Assembly: GCF_000312525.1 (NCBI RefSeq)
Contig: NZ_HE997452.1
Location: forward strand, 414,779-478,778
Direction of reading: 5' to 3'
Origin: Bartonella florencae
GTDB taxonomy: Bacteria; Pseudomonadota; Alphaproteobacteria; Rhizobiales; Rhizobiaceae
DNA: 64,000 nt
Made by a program: the position numbers and the translations under genes. Under the pieces are notes generated by a model, which saw nothing but the letters and a program-made list of their open reading frames with translations, was not told the DNA's origin and did no database searches. This document shows positions 1 through 6,635 of this stretch, piece after piece (positions within the stretch are counted from its first letter, which is position 1; each line of letters begins with the position of its first letter).

Positions 1-210
1 AATTGCTAAGCACAAAAGAATAACGGCAGCAGCAACAGGGATAATGTTGTTGATAAGATCTCGCTGCAAAGTTTCTAAAGCAGTTTTTGCTTTGTCTAAA
101 TTTTGCGCTTGAACATATACAGGATAATTTAAAAAAAATGCAGTTATAGCTGTAGAAATTGCAGTAATTGGAGTACTATTTTTTGATCGAAGGTTCTTTA
201 GTTGTTTCAT
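1..210 (-). CDS. trwL: TrwL/VirB2-type pilin paralogue, 3' part outside the window
   Basis: The start codon is at 208-210 and the gene runs off the left edge, so only the first 70 codons are visible. The product begins MKQLKNLRSK, has a hydrophobic stretch ending in an Ala-rich region typical of a signal peptide, and then the PVAAAVILLCLAI segment shared by all the copies in this array. TrwL is the major pilin (VirB2 homologue) of the Trw type IV secretion system, which Bartonella uses for erythrocyte interaction. This is the most distal visible copy of a minus-strand tandem array, so further trwL copies or trwM probably lie to the left of the window. Confidence 0.85.
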   Translation of the reverse strand, partial: MKQLKNLRSKNSTPITAISTAITAFFLNYPVYVQAQNLDKAKTALETLQRDLINNIIPVAAAVILLCLAI

Positions 211-336
211 CTTTTATTCTCATTGAAATTTTTATAAAGGCTGTTTCTACTTTTTAATATTAAGGGATATCATGACAAATTTATTTATAACCAATCAATA
301 AAATCCGTTTTGTTAAAATTGTATTATATAAATCCA

Positions 337-645
337 TTATTGTTGAAAGAACATTGTGACAAGCTGAGTTGCTGAACCGGCTATAATAACGCCAACTGCC
401 CAGCGTACAAACGTATCTTTTTCGATAAAACGCCCTGCATAACCAATTGCTAAACACAAAAGAATAACGGCAGCAGCAACAGGAATAATTTTAGTCGTAA
501 GATCTTGCTGCAAAGTTTCTAAAGCAGTTTTTGCTTTATCCAATGCAGCATACGCAGGGTGAGTTATAAAAAATGCGGTTATAGCTGCAGAAATTGCAAT
601 AATTGGAGTATTATTTTTTGATTGGAGGTTCTTTAGTTGTTTCAT
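337..645 (-). CDS. trwL: TrwL/VirB2-type pilin paralogue
   Basis: A 102-residue protein with an N-terminal signal peptide (hydrophobic AISAAITAFFITHPAYA, cleavage likely after AYA) and two hydrophobic helices (around residues 53-70 and 84-100) joined by a short polar loop with the sequence GRFIEKDTFVRW. This is the VirB2/TrwL fold: a small inner-membrane protein that is processed and built into the pilus. It is nearly identical to its neighbours in the membrane segments but differs in the mature N-terminus, the part that varies between TrwL copies and is presumed surface exposed. The copies are separated by roughly 60-130 bp and lie in one direction, consistent with one polycistronic transcript. 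Confidence 0.9.
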   Translation of the reverse strand: MKQLKNLQSKNNTPIIAISAAITAFFITHPAYAALDKAKTALETLQQDLTTKIIPVAAAVILLCLAIGYAGRFIEKDTFVRWAVGVIIAGSATQLVTMFFQQ

Positions 646-754
646 ATTCTATTCTCATTAAATTATTTAATAATGTTTATCTCTTCGCGGTATAATTAGA
701 GGTTATTACTGAACACAGACTCTTCTTGAAGAAAAGCATTTCGTGTTAGAGACT

Positions 755-1068
755 TTATGGGCCAAACAACATTTTAACAAGTTCAGCAGCTGAACCAGCG
801 ATGACAACATCAACTGCCTAGCGCACAAAAGTATCTTTTCGATGTAACGTCCTGCATAGCTAATTGCTAAACATAAAAGTATGACAGCAGCAGCGATAGG
901 AATAATGTTAGTCGTAAGATCTCGCTGCAAACTTTCTAAGGCTTTTTTTGCATTAGCTAAAGTTTTTTGAGCATAAACTGGTTTATTCATAAAGAATAGA
1001 ATTAAAGCTGTGGAGATTGCGTCAATTCTATTATTTTTTTGCGATTGAAAAAGGGGTAATCGTTTCAT
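755..1068 (-). pseudogene. trwL: trwL copy inactivated by a frameshift and a nonsense codon
   Basis: This copy begins like the others (MKRLPLFQSQ, then the AAAVILLCLAI segment). At 836-839 the run of five T found in the sister copies has only four, so the frame shifts after the IEK motif. If the frame is restored, the Trp codon of the RWAVG motif reads TAG (positions 818-820), followed by a recognisable tail (VVIAGSAAELV) ending at the ancestral stop at 755-757. Two independent lesions show that it is a pseudogene rather than a sequencing slip. The frameshifted product would have an unrelated, Cys-containing C-terminus ending at 706. It lies between intact copies in the array. Confidence 0.85.
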
Positions 1069-1178
1069 ATTGTTTAGCCTAATTAGATTGTAGTTGGTGT
1101 AAAAACACTGCTAGCAAACTTCTTTTTTGCAACGAAAAGAATATTTCATGTTTAACGTTTTATATTTCAATGGATTTA

Positions 1179-1490
1179 TTATTGGCCGCTAAATAATAAA
1201 GTAGCAAGTTCAGTTGCTGAACCAGCGATGACAACGCCAACTGCCCATCGTACAAAAGTATCTTTTTCGATGTAACGTCCTGCATAGCCAATTGCTAAGC
1301 ATAAAAGGATAACGGCAGCAGCAACAGGAATAATTTTAGTAATAAGATCTGTTTTTAGATCACTTAATGCTTTTGCAGCCTTATCTAGCTTAGCATATGC
1401 AGGGTGAGTTATAAAAAATGCAGTTATAGCTGCAAAAACTACAATGACCTGATTATTATTTTTTGATCGGAAATTACTTAATTGTTTCAT
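1179..1490 (-). CDS. trwL: TrwL/VirB2-type pilin paralogue
   Basis: A 103-residue intact copy of the array: signal peptide ending near THPAYA, a variable mature N-terminus (KLDKAAKALSDLKTDL), then the invariant two-helix membrane core with the loop GRYIEKDTFVRWAVG. Compared with its neighbours, the only notable divergence is in the stretch just after the signal peptide, which fits diversifying selection on the exposed part of the pilin. The short upstream gap ends with a purine-rich segment close to the ATG. It belongs to the Trw type IV secretion locus as a VirB2-like pilin subunit or variant. Confidence 0.9.
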   Translation of the reverse strand: MKQLSNFRSKNNNQVIVVFAAITAFFITHPAYAKLDKAAKALSDLKTDLITKIIPVAAAVILLCLAIGYAGRYIEKDTFVRWAVGVVIAGSATELATLLFSGQ

Positions 1491-1548
1491 TTTCTTCTCT
1501 TATTAAAGTTTTTCTTATGAGTATCATATTTTTTTACAACTCTCTGCT

Positions 1549-1866
1549 TTATGCATTTGCAAAGAACATGTTAACAAGTTCAGCTGCTGAACCAGCGATA
1601 ACAACGCCAACTGCCCAACGTACAAAAGTATCTTTTTCGATGTAACGCCCAGCATAACCAATTGCTAAGCACAAAAGGATAACGGCAGCAGCAACAGGAA
1701 TAATTTTACCTAATTCTGTTTTAAGTGTGTCTAAAGCTGTTTTTGCCTTGTCTAAAGTTTTTGCTTGGGCATATACTGGATGATTTACAAAAAATACAGT
1801 TACAGCTGCGGCAGCTGTGATGATTCCGTTATGGATTGTTTTTTGAAAAATATTTGTTTGTTTCAT
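1549..1866 (-). CDS. trwL: First TrwL/VirB2-type pilin of the array
   Basis: The ATG at 1864-1866 was chosen because it is preceded at good distance by GAGG. Longer readings have no ribosome binding site of their own. The 105-residue product starts MKQTNIFQKT, has a signal peptide ending at PVYA, and carries the conserved PVAAAVILLCLAIGYAGRYIEKD core. It is the promoter-proximal pilin copy. Its 5' end overlaps the 3' end of the preceding small gene by 38 bp, so the two are probably translationally coupled. It is the VirB2-like subunit of the Trw secretion system; the order regulator then trwL then further trwL copies matches the start of the conjugation-derived trw operon. Confidence 0.9.
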   Translation of the reverse strand: MKQTNIFQKTIHNGIITAAAAVTVFFVNHPVYAQAKTLDKAKTALDTLKTELGKIIPVAAAVILLCLAIGYAGRYIEKDTFVRWAVGVVIAGSAAELVNMFFANA

Positions 1867-2128
1867 TTTCTTTGTCCTCATTAAGATTAAAGCTGCCACA
1901 GATAACCCCTCTTTCATGAAGGAATTTAAAAAGATATTTCGGATCAGCCCAAGTTCTCAATTTTCCTCTTTGCGTAAGAAGTGTATATTTATTTGGTTTA
2001 CCGGTTACTGGATCATCTGCAACAAATGTAAAATACCACTCTCTTTCTGAGCGCATTACAATGGTAATTTCACGCGCTACTCTTTGATTAAATGCTCTAT
2101 CAACACTGTTTTGTTCTATCATTTTCAT
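1829..2128 (-). CDS. Small basic protein at the KorA position of the trw operon
   Basis: The start at 2126-2128 (MKMIEQNSVD) is chosen because GAGGG lies 8 bases upstream; a TTG at 2143 would overlap that site. The 99-residue product is soluble, with no signal peptide or membrane segment. It contains a compact region with EWYFTF, a KYTLLTQRGKLRTWADP motif and a C-terminal LFKFL helix. I do not recognise the family with certainty. Its position directly upstream of trwL, where the related R388 plasmid operon carries the kor regulatory genes, makes a KorA-like transcriptional regulator a reasonable guess. It overlaps the first trwL by 38 bp. Confidence 0.6.
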   Translation of the reverse strand: MKMIEQNSVDRAFNQRVAREITIVMRSEREWYFTFVADDPVTGKPNKYTLLTQRGKLRTWADPKYLFKFLHERGVICGSFNLNEDKENETNKYFSKNNP

Positions 2129-2254
2129 TATTTTGGCCCTCAATTAGAAAAGATTTTATCCAATCTTACTAATTAGAGCTTTAATATTTTTTTATCTACC
2201 TTTTACACGGCATCTCATCAAAATTGTCATTCTAATTGACAAATGTAATAATCA

Positions 2255-2872
2255 TTACTCCTGTAGTTTTTCAAACGAAGAATCCTTTTCTGTAAAAGCA
2301 TCAAAAACACCACTTGCTTTATGTGTAAAAGCATCCTCTGCTGAGAAGAGAGGAGGAGACTCTAGTTTAATTATCTGCTCTGCATCTCTCGTCTGAAGCT
2401 TTATAGCTTCTTGTGATTCTCCATCTACAACAGGAGCCTTTACTTTGGTTTGTGAAGCAACTTTCTGTACAGAAGCATTGACAAAATCATTTTTGAAATT
2501 CTCTGTGTTGTAAAAATTGAGCACAGCCCGTTTAATATTGTAGTGTGAAATCGATTGCTCACAACAATGTGTTAAAGCAGCTTGCACAACCTTAAAGTTC
2601 TTAAAAGGAACAACAGTAGAAAAAAAGGAATGGAAATATTTTAAATCTTCGTGGTCAGTTTGTTGCCAATATTTGCCAAAATTATGCCTATTCTGTTCAT
2701 ATTCAGGCTTTGCGATTGCTTTTTCAAATAGCAAAGGCTGGTGTAGTAACGCACTATCATTTACTACACAGATACCATCTAAAGATTCCTGCATGACGAC
2801 AGTTGAAAATGCCGTAGGATTTTGGAATGGTGTACATGCAACAGAAAGCATTATGAAATTTGAAACAATCAT
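2255..2872 (-). CDS. Diverged TrwN/VirB1-like lytic transglycosylase-family protein
   Basis: The ATG at 2870-2872 follows AAGGTG by about 9 bases. The 205-residue product has a short hydrophobic N-terminus and then resembles the VirB1/TrwN family in outline: a Cys-containing segment CTPFQNPTAFSTVVMQES (a Glu at residue 29 in the place of the catalytic Glu), a middle Phe-Lys-Asn-Phe-Lys segment (residues about 96-105) followed by an AALTHC helix, and an LNFYNTENF element where VirB1 proteins have a YNTGN-like motif. The Gly-Leu-Met-Gln motif usual in active enzymes is not evident, so it may be enzymatically weak or inactive. TrwN homologues locally open peptidoglycan for assembly of the secretion channel. 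The C-terminal third is low-complexity and unlike known proteins. Confidence 0.5.
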   Translation of the reverse strand: MIVSNFIMLSVACTPFQNPTAFSTVVMQESLDGICVVNDSALLHQPLLFEKAIAKPEYEQNRHNFGKYWQQTDHEDLKYFHSFFSTVVPFKNFKVVQAALTHCCEQSISHYNIKRAVLNFYNTENFKNDFVNASVQKVASQTKVKAPVVDGESQEAIKLQTRDAEQIIKLESPPLFSAEDAFTHKASGVFDAFTEKDSSFEKLQE

Positions 2873-3495
2873 AAAATACACACCTTATGATGAAAATTTT
2901 TGTTGATACAAACATCAATTCCATGTGATTTTTTGCAAGATTGTTCTGTGGCTTTTCTATAAATTTGCGGAATAAGATTTTTTAGCTCAAAATATCCGTT
3001 GCAATTATAGATATAGCCTCTTTTAAGAATATTTTTAACGTACGAGAACATCCAATAAATTAAGCAAATTTGCAGAATAAAACAGGGCACATTACGCCAA
3101 TCGATGTTATTGTTTTTATATTTTCGGAAAAAGAAAATCTTCCCACATGAAAACCAATTTTGAGAAGTTCTTGAGATTGATTGTTTGGTACAATTTTCTA
3201 ACCGTTGAAATTTTTCTGAAGAATATTGATGTGTAGTAAAAAGGCATTGTAACTGTGAATGTTTTTTCCCACCAGAATAAAGCATCTCATCATTACACAG
3301 AGAGGGCTTGTTCTTTGCTACATATTGCCATAGTTTATAAAGTTGTGATTTATATTCACTTTTAATCTCTGATTTATGAAAATCAGGGAGATGTGGTGGT
3401 GTTTGCATACACCGGCTATTAACCCCAGCTATTGAGCTGAAAAAGGATGCAGCTGTAACAGTTGACACACCAATAAATAGTTCTTTGTGGTTCAA
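2869..3495 (-). CDS. Uncharacterised membrane-associated protein in the trw region
   Basis: A 208-residue product that I do not recognise. It has a weak N-terminal hydrophobic segment (residues about 8-24) and one clear membrane segment around residues 137-155 (FILQICLIYWMFSYV). It is unusually rich in Cys, Lys, Asn and Tyr, with about a dozen cysteines, and has an aromatic, AT-biased composition typical of a fast-evolving or decaying gene. Its stop overlaps the start of the TrwN-like gene, suggesting co-transcription. It diverges from the H-NS-family gene across a gap of about 130 bp that should hold both promoters. It could be a degenerate conjugation-region gene; expression is unproven. 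Confidence 0.4.
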   Translation of the reverse strand: MNHKELFIGVSTVTAASFFSSIAGVNSRCMQTPPHLPDFHKSEIKSEYKSQLYKLWQYVAKNKPSLCNDEMLYSGGKKHSQLQCLFTTHQYSSEKFQRLENCTKQSISRTSQNWFSCGKIFFFRKYKNNNIDWRNVPCFILQICLIYWMFSYVKNILKRGYIYNCNGYFELKNLIPQIYRKATEQSCKKSHGIDVCINKNFHHKVCIL

Positions 3496-3624
3496 GACAC
3501 ATCTCCATTAAAGTGATATATTCATCATAATTTTAATTTCGATAACAAATGGAAGAAAATCGGCTATAATTGTGTTAAAAATATGGCGAGATGCAATTAT
3601 TTTTTTGCAAGGGGAGTAATTAAG

Positions 3625-3912
3625 GTGAATGATCTCAAAAATATGAATTTTGATGAGCTACAGGAAATGCGTGCCCAAATTGATGTGGAATTGAAAAGGC
3701 GGCAAGCAAAAGAAAAACAGAATGCACGGCGAAAAATTCTTGAAATTGCTAATGCACATGGAATCGATATTGCTGATCTTGTGAGTAAAGAACGTCATTA
3801 TAGAAACCCCAATAATCAATGGGAGTTATGGAATGGGCGTGGACGGAGACCTAAATGGATTAAGGAATGGCTGGAGAGTGGTTATGCGCTTGAAGAGCTA
3901 GAAGTCACATAA
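3625..3912 (+). CDS. H-NS-family histone-like DNA-binding protein
   Basis: The start is a GTG at 3625-3627, set by a strong GGGGAG 8 bases upstream; upstream in-frame codons lack a ribosome binding site. The 95-residue product has the two-part layout of H-NS proteins: an N-terminal charged coiled-coil oligomerisation helix (residues about 3-45, rich in Glu, Lys, Arg) and a C-terminal DNA-binding domain with the signature WNGRGRRPKWIKEWLESG. H-NS proteins silence AT-rich acquired DNA, and relatives sit as regulators on conjugative plasmids. It is divergent from the trw genes and very likely regulates them; this may be the gene called korB in some Bartonella annotations, though I cannot confirm the name from sequence. 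Confidence 0.8.
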   Translation: MNDLKNMNFDELQEMRAQIDVELKRRQAKEKQNARRKILEIANAHGIDIADLVSKERHYRNPNNQWELWNGRGRRPKWIKEWLESGYALEELEVT

Positions 3913-4879
3913 TACATATGCACCATTTACAAAGAAGGAGAATCACAAGAGAGATCAATACAAGCTGTGTGTTCTTTGGGATGATACGATGTATAAAAGA
4001 TTGGGATATTCGTATCCTGAGTTCCAAATAAAACCATAGAAAGCATCAATTCATTTTAAGTGAAAAAGCTGTATTGTTATATGCATGCTCTTATTTTTCG
4101 AATGTTGGTTTCTAGAACAGTAGATTGATGTTTTTGTGATTTTTTGCTCTCTTAAATCTTTGCTTTATTTTTTTATCATTTGTATGATGATGATGAAAAA
4201 TGGTTTTGGGGGATAAAATTTCCATAATGCGTGTTGGTTTTGATATTTTGATAGGATCCTGTGATATCTGTTCAAGATATTTATTATTAAAATGCATTCT
4301 ATGCATCGCTGAATACAGAGCTTATTGAAAATAAAAAGATAGGATCATTTTTCAGCCTCTGTTTGTTTTTTTACAGTACAGAAAGCGAGGGGGACGTGTA
4401 TAATTTATCAAACGGTGATGGTAGGAACTTTATAGTGTCATGTAAAATCTTTTCATGGCATTATGTAAAGTCCATTGTGTACCAATATCTTTATGCTTAT
4501 GAAGGCGTAAGCTGGCAGTATCATACTCTTTATTAGCCAATGTTGCGATAGCTCTTCTATTTGAAAGCTCTCATAGGAGGTGTCTTGATTTCTTGCCTTT
4601 AAGTGTTTTTATGCACATGTTCATGCCGTTTTGATGTGCAAGGAAAGAGTTTTGACTGATTTAATATAAACAGATTTGAAATTGAGAAAATCTTACGATA
4701 TTTTGTTTTTTACTTCAATAGGCAAAACAATGAATTGTTATAAATCAAAGTGTTGTAAATATTTCTCTCGTGGTTTTTCTAAGAATTTGTTGTGGCACAA
4801 TAAGCAAAGGGTTTAAACTTTAAGAAAGGAAGTTTTATTCAAAGGTTGCAAAAGTGCAATGGTGCGGTTTTTATTTTGC
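3913..4879. other. Non-coding or degraded spacer between the trw locus and ubiH
   Basis: Almost one kilobase with no open frame that looks like a protein and no recognisable RNA gene. A 64-codon frame on the minus strand (4112-4306) is rich in Lys, His and Asn and has no ribosome binding site. The stretch marks the boundary between the horizontally acquired secretion locus and the conserved chromosome, so it may hold decayed remnants. Confidence 0.5.
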
Positions 4880-6142
4880 TTAAAGGGGGAGGCCGTGTAG
4901 CAGACGTGGTGCATGAGGGGTGAGACCAGAAGCTTCTTGAATAAAATATTTTTTTAGTTTTGGCGTTTGATTGACAATTCCAAGACCAGTATCACGTAGC
5001 ATTCGTAAGAAAAGATTATCGTTAGAAAAGAGTTTATTAAGCCAATCATTGCTTAAAGCCATACGTGTGGTTTCAAAACGTCTCCAACTTTGATAGCGCT
5101 CTAAAGCAGTGAGAGAGCCAATATCAAGACCTAATCGTGCCGTTTCAATGATTACTTCGGTGAGTGCGGCGCTATCGCGTAATCCTAAATTGAGTCCTTG
5201 TCCTGCAAGGGGGTGGATTGTGTGGGCGGCATCACCAACGAGAGCAAAACGAGGTTTAATGCATTGACGTGTTAAAGAGAGCTGCAAAGGAAAAGCTTGA
5301 CGTTCGCCATTCCAAGAGAGTTTTCCAAGTTTATGACCAATGCGTTTTTCGAGTTCTGTTTCAAAAATAAGGGCATCAGCTTTGAGGTAATATTGTGCGG
5401 TTTTATGGGATTCATTCCATACAATGGCGGATCGGTTACCTTTGAGAGGGAGAAGTGCGAAAGGACCCGCGGGGAAAAAATGTTGAATTGCTTGTCCATG
5501 ATGGGGTTTTTCATGTTCGATGGTGCAAATGATGGCTGTTTGTTTATAGGGATGAGAAAAATTTTTAAGGTTTGCTTTTTCGCGTAATTTCGAATGGGCA
5601 CCATCGGCTGCAATAAGCAATTTGGTTTGCCAAATTTGTGCATTGCTTAAAGTGACGGTTGTTTGTTGCTCTTCTTGGTGAAAATCAACAACACGCGCGT
5701 TTGCAATGATAGGGATAGCAAGATCTTTTACACGTTTTTTTAGAGTGTGGATGAGTTCTCTGTGTTCTACCATGGTAGCGAAAGGCTCATCGGGAGCAAT
5801 ATCTCCTTCAAAGGTTAAAAGAGTTGGTTTAACGGGATCATTTATGTATGCATCAGTGATGATCATTGAGTGAATAGGTTGGGCAGAGGATTTTATATGT
5901 TCCCAACAGTGCAATTGTTTTAACATACGAATAGAAGCAGCAGCAAGGGCGATGGTTCGTATATTGGAAATGGGGGTATCTTCTTGAGGGGCAGCATCAA
6001 CGATATTGATTTTCAGTTCAGGGGCTGCTTGTTTGAGTGCTACCGCTAGCGTTAATCCAACAACTGCTCCCCCCGCAATGAGAAGATCGCATTGTTGTAG
6101 TGCTTTATTGGGTTTTACATTTTTATCAGGGTCAAAATACAC
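4880..6142 (-). CDS. ubiH: UbiH/UbiF/Coq6-type FAD-dependent ubiquinone hydroxylase
   Basis: A 420-residue flavoprotein monooxygenase of the UbiH/UbiF/VisC/Coq6 family, which adds a hydroxyl group to the aromatic ring of a ubiquinone precursor using FAD, reductant and oxygen. The N-terminus carries the FAD Rossmann motif LLIAGGAVVGLTLAVAL (about residues 20-36). The family DG motif reads LLIAADGAHSKLRE in the middle, and the C-terminal FAD-binding GDAAHTIHPLAGQGLNLG (around residues 300-320) is complete. The start is a GTG at 6140-6142, because no in-frame ATG precedes the Rossmann motif. It stands alone, with spacers of about 970 and 490 bp. Which ring position is modified cannot be read from sequence. 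Confidence 0.88.
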   Translation of the reverse strand: MYFDPDKNVKPNKALQQCDLLIAGGAVVGLTLAVALKQAAPELKINIVDAAPQEDTPISNIRTIALAAASIRMLKQLHCWEHIKSSAQPIHSMIITDAYINDPVKPTLLTFEGDIAPDEPFATMVEHRELIHTLKKRVKDLAIPIIANARVVDFHQEEQQTTVTLSNAQIWQTKLLIAADGAHSKLREKANLKNFSHPYKQTAIICTIEHEKPHHGQAIQHFFPAGPFALLPLKGNRSAIVWNESHKTAQYYLKADALIFETELEKRIGHKLGKLSWNGERQAFPLQLSLTRQCIKPRFALVGDAAHTIHPLAGQGLNLGLRDSAALTEVIIETARLGLDIGSLTALERYQSWRRFETTRMALSNDWLNKLFSNDNLFLRMLRDTGLGIVNQTPKLKKYFIQEASGLTPHAPRLLHGLPL

Positions 6143-6635
6143 AACGCTTCATTCCATTGTTGATTATTTATTCGGTCTTCAATAGGATAACTTTAACATT
6201 CCCTTTTATATAATTGTACAATATTTCACGTTTTATTTTCATTTCTTTTTTGCTTTAACAGATATATTTGTCTTTTTGCGCTTGCTGGTGGATAAAAAGG
6301 CTGTTTTTTAATGGTTTTCTCCTCTTGTTGATCATTTGTGTCGTCCACTCTAAACTTCAATTTGATAATTTGACAGGGCAAATATCTGGAGCATTTTATT
6401 TGATTTTATCATTTTATACTTCACTATATGCAAAAGAAAACTGAAATCAGATAAAGATGATATGATATTTTTAAGTTGTATGAATATGCCTTATGAGTCT
6501 TATGAGAAAAATATTTTTCAGCTCTCAAAGGTTAAAAAAATGGTTATGATTGTGATGGTTAAAACTGTGTTAATATTTTGCGGTCATAATTTTATAACTC
6601 TGTTAATGTGAAGGTTCGGTATTTGGAATTGATAG
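6143..6635. other. Spacer with divergent promoters of ubiH and ftsK
   Basis: About 490 bp of AT-rich DNA between the divergent ubiH and ftsK starts. It should contain both promoters. No gene, RNA or strong repeat is seen. Confidence 0.5.

Noticed and set aside
4112-4306. 64-codon minus-strand frame in the trw-ubiH spacer
   Set aside because: No start signal and low-complexity Lys/His/Asn composition.
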